From positions 1 through 59,927 of the forward strand of contig DATKGG010000007.1 of NCBI GenBank assembly GCA_035510855.1: 59,927 bases of DNA. The letters are read 5' to 3'. Both the position numbers and the translations under genes were made by a program. Shown in pieces: positions 7,686-16,579 of this stretch. The stretch's first letter is position 1. Each line of letters starts with the position of its first letter. The stretch is from Palsa-459 sp035510855. GTDB lineage: Bacteria > Actinomycetota > Acidimicrobiia > Acidimicrobiales > RAAP-2. The notes beneath the pieces are model-generated. The model saw nothing but the letters and a program-made list of their open reading frames with translations. It made no database searches and was not told where the DNA came from.

Positions 7686-8975
7686 GTGCTCAACCGGCTC
7701 GCGAACATCTTCCGTGTCCCCGACCTCCGAAACAAGGTCGCGTTCACGCTCTCGATCATCGCTCTGTACCAGTTGGGCGGGAACGTGCCGGTGCCGGGCG
7801 TCAACTACTCGAGGATCCAGCAGCTCCAGACCGCCTCGGCGTCGAACAACACGCTCGGGTTCCTCAACCTGTTCAGCGGCGGTGCGCTCTCGCGGCTCGC
7901 GATCTTCGGGCTCGGGGTCATGCCCTACATCACGAGCTCGATCATCATCCAGCTGCTGACGACGGTCATCCCGAAGCTGACCGAGTGGCGCGACCAGGGC
8001 GCGGTCGGCCAAAAGCGCATCACCCAGACGACCCGGTACCTCACGGTCGCCCTGGCGCTCCTGCAGAGCTCGGGGCTGATCTACGCGTTCCACGGCCACG
8101 ACCAGGCGCTGATCGGCACCTCGATCGACCTCATCCCCAGGCTCACGTTCCCGCTCGGGGTCTTCATGGTGCTGTGCATGACCGCGGGGACCGCGTTCGT
8201 CATGTGGCTCGCCGAGCTCATCACCCAGCGAGGGGTGGGTCAGGGCATGAGCCTGCTCATCTTCGCGAACGTGGTCGCGGGCATCCCCACGGGGATGCAC
8301 GCCGTGCTCACCGACGGCGGGTGGATCAAGGCGGCGACCCTGGTCCTCGTCTCGATCGGGCTGCTGGTCTTCATCATCTTCATGGACCAGGGCCAGCGAC
8401 GGATCCCGGTGACCTTCGCGCGGCGCATGGTGGGGCGGCGCATACTCGGCGGCCAGTCGACCTACATCCCGTTCAAGGTCAACCAGTCCGGCGTGGTCCC
8501 GATCATCTTCGCGAGCTCGATCCTGTACATCCCGTACCTCCTCAGCAACATCCTGCCGTGGGCGGGCTACCAGCGCTGGGTGGCGAACAACATCGCGAAC
8601 CCAACCGCGAGTGTCTACATCCTCGTGTACTTCGTGCTCATCTTCGCGTTCACGTTCTTCTACGTGTACATCATCTTCGAGCCCCACCAGCAGGCCGAGC
8701 TGATCCGAAAGCAGGGCGGCTTCATCCCGGGCATCCGCCCGGGACCGCCGACCGAGCGGTACTTCTCCAAGCTCATCAGCCGGATCACCTTCGTCGGCGG
8801 GCTCTTCTTGGCGTCCGTCGCGATCGTGCCCAGCATCCTCATGCACGAATGGCACATCACGCGGTTCCCCTTCTATGGCACGACCCTGCTCATCGCGGTC
8901 GGCGTGGCGCTCGACACGATGCGCCAGATCGACAGCCAGCTCATGATGCGTAACTACGAAGGATTCCTCAAGTAG
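7686..8975 (+). CDS. secY: Protein translocase channel subunit SecY
   Basis: Central pore of the Sec translocon, in the cytoplasmic membrane; about 429 residues with some ten hydrophobic helices. GTG 7686 is chosen because it gives the canonical start MLNRLANIFRVPDLRNK. Conserved PYITSSIIIQLLT (TM2 region), the cytoplasmic loop GQRRIPVTFARR, and IRPGPPTERYFSKLISRIT before the last helices are all present. Placed between rplO and adk, as in most bacteria. The secreted proteins later in the window would use this channel. Confidence 0.97.
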   Translation: MLNRLANIFRVPDLRNKVAFTLSIIALYQLGGNVPVPGVNYSRIQQLQTASASNNTLGFLNLFSGGALSRLAIFGLGVMPYITSSIIIQLLTTVIPKLTEWRDQGAVGQKRITQTTRYLTVALALLQSSGLIYAFHGHDQALIGTSIDLIPRLTFPLGVFMVLCMTAGTAFVMWLAELITQRGVGQGMSLLIFANVVAGIPTGMHAVLTDGGWIKAATLVLVSIGLLVFIIFMDQGQRRIPVTFARRMVGRRILGGQSTYIPFKVNQSGVVPIIFASSILYIPYLLSNILPWAGYQRWVANNIANPTASVYILVYFVLIFAFTFFYVYIIFEPHQQAELIRKQGGFIPGIRPGPPTERYFSKLISRITFVGGLFLASVAIVPSILMHEWHITRFPFYGTTLLIAVGVALDTMRQIDSQLMMRNYEGFLK

Positions 8976-8977
8976 GC

Positions 8978-9634
8978 ATGGTGGGCGTCGGCCTCATCGT
9001 CGTCCTGGGCAAGCAGGGTGCCGGCAAGGGCACCCAGTGCCCCCGGCTCGCCGAGCGCTACGGCGTTCCCCACATCGCGACGGGCGACATGCTGCGCTCG
9101 GCGGTGCGGTCGGGCTCCGAGCTCGGGCAAAAGGTCCGCAAGCTGATGGACGAGGGCCACCTCGTCCCCGACGAGGTCATCAGCGAGGTCGTCGCACACC
9201 GGCTGATCCAGCCCGACTGCGCGAGCGGAGCGATCCTCGACGGCTACCCGCGGACCGAGACCCAGGCGCACACGCTTGACGATCTCGCAGGCGCCTCGGG
9301 GATCACTCGGTGCGTCGTGATCGACGTGCCGACCCCGATCGTCGTCGCCCGGCTGAGCGCCCGGCGCGTCTGTGCGAGCTGTGGGTCCGTCTACTCGGCT
9401 GACCCCCCACAGGGGCCCTCGATCTGCACGGTGTGCGGCGGCAAGGTGATCCAGCGCGCCGACGACACCGCAGAGGCGATCAGCGAGCGGCTCGCCGCCT
9501 ACGAGCGCGAGACCAAGCCCTTGCTCGACCACTACCAGATGCGCGGGCTCCTGACCCATGTGGACGGCCAGGGCACGCTCGACGAGGTCTTTGCCAGACT
9601 GGTCGCCGTGATCGACACCGCGAACGGCGCCTGA
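8978..9634 (+). CDS. adk: Adenylate kinase, zinc-LID form
   Basis: Catalyses ATP + AMP = 2 ADP in the cytoplasm. The P-loop is GKQGAGKGT (residues 11-19), slightly unlike the commoner GPPGAGKGT. TGDMLR and DGYPRT, the AMP-binding motifs, are intact. The LID domain holds four cysteines (C132, C135, C150, C153), the structural zinc site of long-type adenylate kinases. At 218 residues it is full length. Two bases separate it from secY and two from map, so it belongs to the same transcript. Confidence 0.97.
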   Translation: MVGVGLIVVLGKQGAGKGTQCPRLAERYGVPHIATGDMLRSAVRSGSELGQKVRKLMDEGHLVPDEVISEVVAHRLIQPDCASGAILDGYPRTETQAHTLDDLAGASGITRCVVIDVPTPIVVARLSARRVCASCGSVYSADPPQGPSICTVCGGKVIQRADDTAEAISERLAAYERETKPLLDHYQMRGLLTHVDGQGTLDEVFARLVAVIDTANGA

Positions 9635-9636
9635 GG

Positions 9637-10377
9637 ATGCGACGCACCGCCGACGAGCTGAAGAAGATGCGCCTCGCCGGGCGCGTCGTCGCCGAGATGC
9701 ACGCCGCCACCCGCGCGGCAATTGCCCCGGGGGTGACCACCAAGGAGCTCAACGAGGTCGCCGCCGACGTCATCGACCGCCGCGGGGCGAGGTCGAACTT
9801 CCTCAACTACCACGGCTTCCCCGCGGTCATCTGCACGTCGCCGAACTCGATGATCGTCCACGGGATCCCCGGGGACTACACGCTGCGTGAGGGCGACATC
9901 ATCTCGGTGGACTGCGGCGCGATCGTCCAGGGCTACCACGGCGACGCCGCGTACACCGCGGCCGTCGGCGAGATCAGCAACGAGGCACGGCGGCTCTTGG
10001 AGGTCACCGAGCGCAGCCTGTATGCGGGGATCGACCAGCTGACCTCGGGCAACCACCTCCACGAGGTCGGCCGCGCGGTCCAGCAGGTGGCTGAGGCCGC
10101 GGGCTTCTCGGTCGTGCGCGAGTACGTCGGCCACGCGATCGGCACCGAGATGCACGAGTCGCCCCAGGTTCCCAACTACTGGCCCGGCTCGCCCGGGCCG
10201 ACGCTCAAGCCGGGCATGGTGTTCGCGATCGAGCCGATGGTGAACGCCAAGGGACCTGAGACCGAGGTGCTCGAGGACGGCTGGTCCGTCATCACCGCGG
10301 ACGGGTCGCTGTCCGCGCACTTCGAGCACACGATCGCGGTGACCGACGACGGTCCCGAGGTGCTCACCGTCCCCTGA
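9637..10377 (+). CDS. map: Methionine aminopeptidase, type I
   Basis: Removes the initiator methionine from nascent proteins. The 246-residue pita-bread fold shows the five dimetal ligands D92 (SVDCGA), D103 (HGDAAYT), H166 (GHAIGT), E199 (FAIEPM) and E230 (FEHTIAV), plus the substrate-site H75. The usual GHGIG glycine is Ala here. There is no N-terminal zinc-finger extension. In most actinobacteria infA follows immediately; here the next 7.9 kb is unrelated metabolism. Confidence 0.97.
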   Translation: MRRTADELKKMRLAGRVVAEMHAATRAAIAPGVTTKELNEVAADVIDRRGARSNFLNYHGFPAVICTSPNSMIVHGIPGDYTLREGDIISVDCGAIVQGYHGDAAYTAAVGEISNEARRLLEVTERSLYAGIDQLTSGNHLHEVGRAVQQVAEAAGFSVVREYVGHAIGTEMHESPQVPNYWPGSPGPTLKPGMVFAIEPMVNAKGPETEVLEDGWSVITADGSLSAHFEHTIAVTDDGPEVLTVP

Positions 10378-10392
10378 CCCGGGCCTTTGGGC

Positions 10393-10421
10393 TTGGGCCG
10401 CGACGATGCGGAAGATAGGGT
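10393..10421 (+). promoter_or_regulatory. Probable sigma-70-type promoter of the pyrimidine cluster
   Basis: TTGGGC (10393-10398) and TAGGGT (10416-10421) are separated by 17 bp in the 84-bp gap after map. A GGAGGG ribosome-binding site at 10452-10457 precedes GTG 10462. This suggests the inserted cluster is transcribed independently of the ribosomal operon. Assigned by inspection only. Confidence 0.5.
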
Positions 10422-10461
10422 CGCGTGACCCGCGGAGCGGTCCCGCGGAACGGAGGGTGGC

Positions 10462-11487
10462 GTGCTCGACTTCGGCGTCTCGTTCATGGCGGATCCACCG
10501 GCGCGCGCCGTCGTCGCGCGCACCGCGCTCGCTGAGACCCTCGGCTTCGCCTACGCGTGGCTGTGGGACTCCCACGTGCTGTGGCAGGACCCGTACCCGG
10601 TGCTCACGCTGTGCGCGCAGGCAACGTCGACGATCCACCTCGGCACGTGCGTGACCAACCCTGTCACGCGCGACCCGACGGTCACGGCCTCGGCGATGGC
10701 AACCCTCCAGGAGATCTCGGGCGGTCGCATGGAGCTCGGCATCGGGCGCGGGGACTCCGCCCAGCGGGTGCTCGGGCGCAAGCCCGTGAGCATCGAGCAC
10801 CTCGAGCGCGCGTGTCTCGAGATCCGCGAGCTCGCAGCCGGCCGCGAGGTGGACCTCGACGGCACGCCGGTCACGATCCCGTGGTCCGACGGCCACGAGC
10901 TGCCGATCTGGGTCGCCGCGTACGGTCCGAAGGCGCTGCGCCTCGCCGGACGGATCGCCGACGGCGTGATCCTGCAATTGGCCGACCCCTACGTCATCGA
11001 GTGGTCGCTGCGCTACCTGGAAGAGGGGGCACAGGCCGCGGGCCGCACGCTCTCGGACCTGACGATCATGTCGGCCGCTCCGGCCTACGTGACCGACGAC
11101 CTCGCCCACGCGCGCGACCAGGTTCGCTGGTTCCCCGCGCTCGTGTCCAACCACGTGGTCGACCTCGTGCAGCGCTACCAAGGGGCCGAGCTGCCCCCCG
11201 AGCTCACGGACTTCATCGAGCGGCGCCGCGGCTACGACTACTCGCACCACGCGAGGACGGGCTCGACGAACGCCGAGTTCGTGACCGACGAGGTCGTGGA
11301 CCGGTTCTGCGTGATTGGCACCGCTGATGCGTGCGCAGCGAAGCTCGCGACGCTCGAGTCCCTCGGCGTGCGACAGTTCAACATCTACTCAATGGTCGAC
11401 GACCCCGACGCCGTGCTCCGCGCGTTCGGCGAGTCGATCATCCCGAGGTTCACGACGGCCGCCCCGGCGGCAGGGGGTCCGACATGA
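10462..11487 (+). CDS. Luciferase-like (LLM) class flavin/F420-dependent oxidoreductase
   Basis: A 341-residue TIM-barrel protein of the bacterial luciferase-like family. Seen: the N-terminal strand LDFGVSFMADPPA, AWLWDSHVLWQDPYPVL, the GTCVTNPVTRDP loop, SGGRMELGIGRGDSA, and LPIWVAAYGPKALRLAGRIADG near residue 150. These are hallmarks of F420-dependent reductases of the Mer/FGD type. Its ATGA overlap with the beta-ureidopropionase gene ties it to pyrimidine catabolism. No PreA/PreT-type dihydropyrimidine dehydrogenase is present, so it might supply the missing redox step; that is inference. RutA is also an LLM protein, but the neighbouring genes are reductive-pathway, not Rut, genes. Cofactor (F420 or FMN) cannot be decided here. 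Confidence 0.85.
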   Translation: MLDFGVSFMADPPARAVVARTALAETLGFAYAWLWDSHVLWQDPYPVLTLCAQATSTIHLGTCVTNPVTRDPTVTASAMATLQEISGGRMELGIGRGDSAQRVLGRKPVSIEHLERACLEIRELAAGREVDLDGTPVTIPWSDGHELPIWVAAYGPKALRLAGRIADGVILQLADPYVIEWSLRYLEEGAQAAGRTLSDLTIMSAAPAYVTDDLAHARDQVRWFPALVSNHVVDLVQRYQGAELPPELTDFIERRRGYDYSHHARTGSTNAEFVTDEVVDRFCVIGTADACAAKLATLESLGVRQFNIYSMVDDPDAVLRAFGESIIPRFTTAAPAAGGPT

Positions 11488-12329
11488 CGACGGTTCGCGC
11501 CGCGCTGATCCAGGCGAACTCGAACATGGACAAGGCGGCCGCGATCGACAAGCACGTCGCGATGATCGCCGACGCGGCTGCCAAGGGCGCCAGGGTCGTT
11601 GGGCTCCAGGAGATCTTCTTCGGCCCCTACTTCTGCGCGGAGCAGGACCCCAAGTGGTACGCGACCGCCGAGCCGGACGACGGGCCCACGATCACGAGGA
11701 TGCGCGAGGTCGCCCGCCAGCACGGGATCGTGCTCATTGTGCCGTGGTACGAAGAAGAGCAGCCCGGCGTGTACTACAACTCGGCGTGCGTCATCGAGGC
11801 CGACGGCACCGTGCTCGGCAAGTACCGAAAGACCCATATCCCACAGGTCGGCCCGTGCTTCTGGGAGAAGTTCTACTTCAAGCCCGGGAACCTCGGGTAT
11901 CCCGTGTTCGACACCTCGGTCGGCAAGATCGGCCTCATCATCTGCTACGACCGGCACTTCCCCGAGGTCGCGCGCGAGCTCGGCCTGCAGGGCGCCGAGA
12001 TCGTCTTCAACCCGTCGGCCACCGTCGCGTCGCTGTCGCGATACCTCTGGGAGCTCGAGCAACCTGCGCACGCCGTCGCGAACGGGTTCTTCGTCGCGGC
12101 GTCGAACCGCGTCGGCGTCGAAGCCCCGCTCAACCCGGCCACCTTCTACGGCTCGAGCTACTTCTGCAGCCCGCGGGGCAAGATCCTCGCCCAGGCCTCC
12201 GACACCGACGACGAGGTGCTGGTCTGCGACCTCGACCTCGACGAGATCCGCGAGGTGCGCGACACCTGGCAGTTCCTTCGTGACCGCCGGCCCGAGACCT
12301 ACTCGGACCTCGCGAGGTTGCTGCCGTGA
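11484..12329 (+). CDS. Beta-ureidopropionase / N-carbamoyl-beta-alanine amidohydrolase (nitrilase superfamily)
   Basis: Hydrolyses N-carbamoyl-beta-alanine (or the beta-aminoisobutyrate analogue) to the beta-amino acid, CO2 and ammonia. The nitrilase catalytic triad is visible: E43 (LQEIFFGPYF), K116 (GKYRKTHIP) and C154 (LIICYDRHFPE). FNPSAT and ASNRVG are further family blocks. At 281 residues it is one domain, similar to bacterial N-carbamoyl-D-amino-acid hydrolases, so hydantoin substrates are possible. The dihydropyrimidinase and transaminase on the same coupled message favour the pyrimidine role. Confidence 0.88.
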   Translation: MTTVRAALIQANSNMDKAAAIDKHVAMIADAAAKGARVVGLQEIFFGPYFCAEQDPKWYATAEPDDGPTITRMREVARQHGIVLIVPWYEEEQPGVYYNSACVIEADGTVLGKYRKTHIPQVGPCFWEKFYFKPGNLGYPVFDTSVGKIGLIICYDRHFPEVARELGLQGAEIVFNPSATVASLSRYLWELEQPAHAVANGFFVAASNRVGVEAPLNPATFYGSSYFCSPRGKILAQASDTDDEVLVCDLDLDEIREVRDTWQFLRDRRPETYSDLARLLP

Positions 12330-13648
12330 GCGAGCCTCATGTCAGCCCCGAAGCACTGCTCGCGCGGCACCGCGAGGTGCTGCCGGACTGGCTCGCGCTC
12401 TACTATGAGCGACCCATCGAGCTCGTGCGCGGCAGGGGCACGACGGTGTGGGACTCCGAGGACAACGAGTACCTCGACATGTTCGGCGGCATCGTGACGA
12501 CGATCTCGGGCCACGCCGTGGAGGCGATCGTCGACGCGCTGCGGGCCCAGGCGGACCAGATCGCGCACACCTCGACGCTGTACCTGATCGAGCCGATGGT
12601 GCGACTCGCCGAGCGCCTGGTCGAGCTCGCCCCGACGGCCAAGCCCGCCAAGGCCTTCTTCGTCGGCTCGGGGACCGAGGCCGTCGAGGCAGCCCTACTC
12701 ATGGCGACGTCAGCTCGCAGGTCCAACCAGGTGATCGCGCTGCGCAACTCGTACCACGGCCGCAGCTTCACGGCGGTCTCGGTGACGGGCAACCGCTCGT
12801 GGGGCTCGACGTCGCTGTCGCCGCTCAACGTCAGCTACGCGCTCGCCCCGTACTGCTACCGGTGCCCGCTCAAGCTCAGCTACCCGGGCTGCGGTGTTGC
12901 GTGCGCCGACGACGTGCGCAACGTGATCGAGACCACGACCTCGGGCGACGTGGCCGCGATGATCGCCGAGCCGATCCAGGGCGTGGGCGGCTTCATCACG
13001 CCGCCGAGGGAGTACTTCGCCAAGGTGAAGGCGATCCTCGACGACTACGAGATCCCCCTCATCCTCGACGAGGTCCAGACTGGGTTCGGGCGAACCGGCG
13101 AGGCGTTCTGGGGCTCGCAGGCCTACGACGTCACCCCCGATCTCATCACGTGTGCGAAGGGCCTCGGCAACGGCATGTCGATCGGCGCGGTGGTCGGGCG
13201 CCGCGACATGATCGACTCGATCACGGCGAACTCCATCTCGACGTTCGGGGGCAACCCCCTCGCGACCACCGTCGCGCTCGCCAACCTCGACTACCTAGAA
13301 GATGAGGGATTGCAGGGCAACGCCGAGCGGGTCGGCAAGCTCCTGCGCGAGGGGCTCGACGACCTGCGCGACCGGCACGAGATCGTCGGCGACGTCCGCG
13401 GCAAGGGGCTCATGGTGGGCGTCGAGCTGGTGGTCGACGCCGAGACCAAGACCCCCAACCCCGCCGCGGCCGCCGAGGTCATGGAGGGGTGCCGGCGCCG
13501 GGGGGTCCTCGTGGGCAAAGGCGGCATGCACGGCTCGGTGCTCCGGCTCGCGCCCCCGCTCACGCTGACCGAGGACGAGGCGCGTCACGCCGTGCACGTG
13601 CTCGACGAGGCGATCGCCGACGCCGAGGCAGTGGGGGACCCGAGATGA
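12326..13648 (+). CDS. Class III (omega) aminotransferase, probable beta-alanine/beta-aminoisobutyrate:pyruvate type
   Basis: A PLP enzyme of fold type I, 440 residues. Seen: GSGTEAVEAAL (phosphate-binding turn), NSYHGRS, LILDEVQTGFGRTG with the PLP-contacting D248, and the Schiff-base Lys K278 in CAKGLGNG. Residues 177-193 carry a Cys cluster (C177, C180, C189, C193; CYRC and CGVAC), as in AGXT2/PatA-like transaminases. Expected role: converting beta-alanine or beta-aminoisobutyrate to (methyl)malonate semialdehyde, feeding the dehydrogenase two genes downstream. GTGA overlap upstream and ATGA overlap downstream indicate strict coupling. Confidence 0.88.
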   Translation: MSEPHVSPEALLARHREVLPDWLALYYERPIELVRGRGTTVWDSEDNEYLDMFGGIVTTISGHAVEAIVDALRAQADQIAHTSTLYLIEPMVRLAERLVELAPTAKPAKAFFVGSGTEAVEAALLMATSARRSNQVIALRNSYHGRSFTAVSVTGNRSWGSTSLSPLNVSYALAPYCYRCPLKLSYPGCGVACADDVRNVIETTTSGDVAAMIAEPIQGVGGFITPPREYFAKVKAILDDYEIPLILDEVQTGFGRTGEAFWGSQAYDVTPDLITCAKGLGNGMSIGAVVGRRDMIDSITANSISTFGGNPLATTVALANLDYLEDEGLQGNAERVGKLLREGLDDLRDRHEIVGDVRGKGLMVGVELVVDAETKTPNPAAAAEVMEGCRRRGVLVGKGGMHGSVLRLAPPLTLTEDEARHAVHVLDEAIADAEAVGDPR

Positions 13649-15033
13649 AGACGCTCATCAAGAACGGCACCGTCGTGACGTCGGCGGAGATGGTCGTCGC
13701 CGACGTGCTCATTGACGGCGAGCGGATCGCCGCGGTGGGGTCGGGACTCGGCGACGCCGACACCGTGATCGATGCCACCGACCGGCTCGTGATGCCGGGC
13801 GGGATCGACGTGCACACCCACATGGAGCTGCCGTTCGGCGGCACGTTCGCGTCGGACGACTTCGCGACGGGCACACGGGCCGCGGCGTTCGGCGGTACCA
13901 CGACGATCGTCGACTTCGCGGTCCAGGGGTTCGGCGAGACGCTCTCCCAGGGGCTCGACAACTGGCTCGAGAAGGCGGAGCCGAAGAGCCACATCGACTT
14001 CGGGCTGCACCTCATCGTGCGCGAGATCTCCGAGGGGATCCTGAAGGAGATGGACGCGATGATCGAGCGTGGGGTGCCGAGCTTCAAGCTCTTCATGGCG
14101 TACCCGGGCGTGTTCATGCTCGACGACGCGTCGATCTTCCGGGCGATGAGCCGCACCGCGGACAACGGCGGGCTGATCATGCTGCACGCCGAGAACGGCG
14201 GCGCGATCGACGTCCTCGTCCAGCGCTACCTCGCCGAGGGCAAGACCGCGCCGATCAACCACGGGCTCACCCGGCCGTCGTCGATGGAGGGCGAGGCGAC
14301 CCACCGCGCGATCGCGCTCGCCGAGCTCGCTGAGGTCCCCGTGTACATCGTGCACCTGAGCGCCAGAGAGGCGCTCGACGCGGTGCGCGAGGGCCGTGAC
14401 CGTGGCGTGCACGCCTACGCGGAGACCTGCCCGCAGTACCTGTACCTCACGATGGAGGACATGGCCCGCCCGGGCTTCGAGGGCGCGAAGTACGTGTGCT
14501 CGCCCCCGCTTCGACCCCGCGAGCACCAGGCTGAGCTCTGGAAGGGGCTCGTCCTCGACGACCTCCAGGTCGTCTCGACCGACCACTGCCCGTTCGACTA
14601 CAAGGACCAGAAGATCCTGGGTGCCAACGACTTCTCCGCGATCCCGAACGGCCTGCCCGGCGTCGAGGACCGCTACACGCTCTTGTGGGACGGCGGTGTC
14701 GCGACGGGCCAGATCACCCCGATGCGCTTCGTCGAGCTGATCGCGACCGCGCCCGCCAGGATGTTCGGCCTGCACCCGAAGAAGGGCACGCTGTCGCCGG
14801 GCGCCGACGCCGACGTCGTCGTGTTCGACCCCGCCAAGCGACGCGTGCTGTCGGCGTCCACGCACCACATGCGCGTCGACTACTCCTGCTACGAGGGCCG
14901 CGAGGTCACGGGCTCACCTGAGGTCGTGCTCCAGCGCGGCCGCGTGCTCGTGGAGCACGGCGAGTTCCACGGCAAGCCCGGGGACGGGAAGTTCCTCGCC
15001 CGCAGCGCCTTTTCCTCGCCGGGCATTGCGTGA
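13645..15033 (+). CDS. hydA: Dihydropyrimidinase / D-hydantoinase
   Basis: Zinc amidohydrolase opening dihydrouracil or dihydrothymine to the N-carbamoyl beta-amino acid. The 462-residue protein starts at ATG 13645, overlapping the aminotransferase stop. Metal ligands visible: H57 and H59 (DVHTHME), the carbamylated Lys K148 (PSFKLFMAYPG), H181 (LHAENGG), the VHLSA histidine, and the Asp in STDHCPF. The NGLPGVEDR block is typical of the dihydropyrimidinase/hydantoinase branch. Residue patterns alone do not separate pyrimidine from hydantoin preference; the neighbours favour pyrimidines. Confidence 0.9.
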   Translation: MKTLIKNGTVVTSAEMVVADVLIDGERIAAVGSGLGDADTVIDATDRLVMPGGIDVHTHMELPFGGTFASDDFATGTRAAAFGGTTTIVDFAVQGFGETLSQGLDNWLEKAEPKSHIDFGLHLIVREISEGILKEMDAMIERGVPSFKLFMAYPGVFMLDDASIFRAMSRTADNGGLIMLHAENGGAIDVLVQRYLAEGKTAPINHGLTRPSSMEGEATHRAIALAELAEVPVYIVHLSAREALDAVREGRDRGVHAYAETCPQYLYLTMEDMARPGFEGAKYVCSPPLRPREHQAELWKGLVLDDLQVVSTDHCPFDYKDQKILGANDFSAIPNGLPGVEDRYTLLWDGGVATGQITPMRFVELIATAPARMFGLHPKKGTLSPGADADVVVFDPAKRRVLSASTHHMRVDYSCYEGREVTGSPEVVLQRGRVLVEHGEFHGKPGDGKFLARSAFSSPGIA

Positions 15034-15061
15034 AGATCGACCACCAAGAGCGGAGCCACCG

Positions 15062-16552
15062 ATGACCATCCCCCAGAACGTCGCGCGACAGCTCATCGAC
15101 GGGTCGTTCACGACCGGCGGCGGCATCCTCGACGAGGTGTTCGACCCCGCGACCGGCGAGGTGCTCGCCCGCGTCGCGCACTCGACGGCACACGACGTGG
15201 ACGCCGCGGTCGGGGCGGCGGCCGCGGCCCAGCCCGCGTGGGCGGAGACCCCGGTGCCCGAGCGCGCCGAGCTCATGTTCCGCTACAAGGCACTCCTCGA
15301 GGACCACACCGAGGAGCTCGCCCTCCTCGTGGTCGCAGAGAACGGCAAGACCCTCACCGAGGCGCGAGGCGAGGTGCGCCGGGGGATCGAGGTCGTCGCG
15401 CTGGCGTGCGGCGCGCCGACGCTGCTCTTGGGCGGCGCGATCGACCAGATCGCGCGGGGGATCGACGAAGAGCTGGTCCGCTTCCCCGTCGGGGTCGTGG
15501 CAGGCATCTGCCCCTTCAACTTCCCGATGATGGTGCCGCTGTGGATGCTCCCGCTCGCGCTCGTCGCGGGCAACACGTTCGTCCTCAAGCCCTCGCCGCG
15601 TACGCCGCTGTCCGCGGTGCGCGAGATCGAGCTGCTCGTCGAGGCCGGCGTCCCGAGCGGGGTGGTCAACCTCGTGCACGGTGACCGCGAGCCGGTGGAG
15701 GCGCTGCTCGCGCACCCCGGCGTCGACGCGGTGAGCTTCGTCGGCTCGGCGTCGGTCGCACGACATGTCTATGCCACCGCCGCGTCGACGGGGAAGCGGG
15801 TCCAAGCACTTGGCGGCGCGAAGAACCACCTCATCGTCATGGAGGACGCCGACCTGTCCCAGACGGTGCCGGCCGTCATCGGCTCGGCGTTCGGCAACGC
15901 GGGCCAGCGCTGCCTCGCAGGCAGCGTCGTCGTCGCGGTGGGATCCGTCGGCGACCGGCTCGTCGACGAGCTCCGCGACGCGGCATCGGCGCTGCGCCAG
16001 GGCCGCGGCACCGATCCGGACGCCCAGCTCGGCCCCGTGATCCGCGCCCAGCGCGTGACCGAGCTCGCCGACGCCATCGCCGGCGGCGAGAAGGCGGGTG
16101 CGGACCTCGTGCTCGACGGCCGAGAGCGACTCCGCGACGAGGGGTACTTCCTCGGCGCCACGCTCTTCGACCACGTGACCGAGGAGATGTCGGTGTGGCG
16201 CGACGAGCTGTTCGGCCCGATCCTGTCGATCGTCCGTGCCGACAGCCTTGACGAGGCGCTGGGTCACCTCAACGCATCGCGGTACGGCAACGCCGCGTCG
16301 ATCTTCACGCGCTCGGGAGCCGCGGCGAGGACGTTCAAGCGACGGGCCGAGGCGGGCATGCTCGGGGTCAACGTGGGCGTCGCCGCGCCGATGTCCTTCT
16401 TCCCGTTTTGCGGCTGGAAGGAGTCATTCTTCGGCGACCTGCACGCCACAGGCGCGGACGGCATCCGGTTCTATACGAGGACCAAGGTGGTCACGTCCCG
16501 GTGGTTCGACACCGAGCTCGACGCCGACGCGCCCGAAGGGCGTGGCCACTGA
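15062..16552 (+). CDS. mmsA: (Methyl)malonate-semialdehyde dehydrogenase, CoA-acylating
   Basis: NAD- and CoA-dependent oxidative decarboxylation of malonate or methylmalonate semialdehyde to acetyl-CoA or propionyl-CoA. The 496-residue ALDH-fold protein shows the MMSDH hallmark PFNFPMMVPLWMLPLAL, FVGSASVARHVY in the cofactor fold, catalytic C284 in GQRCLAGS, and the WKESFFGDLHATG tail. It lies 28 bp after hydA with its own ribosome-binding region and would finish pyrimidine carbon breakdown. iolA is the equivalent name in inositol pathways, but no inositol genes are near. Confidence 0.93.
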   Translation: MTIPQNVARQLIDGSFTTGGGILDEVFDPATGEVLARVAHSTAHDVDAAVGAAAAAQPAWAETPVPERAELMFRYKALLEDHTEELALLVVAENGKTLTEARGEVRRGIEVVALACGAPTLLLGGAIDQIARGIDEELVRFPVGVVAGICPFNFPMMVPLWMLPLALVAGNTFVLKPSPRTPLSAVREIELLVEAGVPSGVVNLVHGDREPVEALLAHPGVDAVSFVGSASVARHVYATAASTGKRVQALGGAKNHLIVMEDADLSQTVPAVIGSAFGNAGQRCLAGSVVVAVGSVGDRLVDELRDAASALRQGRGTDPDAQLGPVIRAQRVTELADAIAGGEKAGADLVLDGRERLRDEGYFLGATLFDHVTEEMSVWRDELFGPILSIVRADSLDEALGHLNASRYGNAASIFTRSGAAARTFKRRAEAGMLGVNVGVAAPMSFFPFCGWKESFFGDLHATGADGIRFYTRTKVVTSRWFDTELDADAPEGRGH

Positions 16553-16579
16553 TGCGCCACGCGTCATTGGCGTCGAGCC

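Noticed and set aside
10462..11487. Assigning the LLM protein as RutA (pyrimidine monooxygenase)
   Set aside because: None of RutB-RutF is present, and the neighbours encode the reductive pathway.
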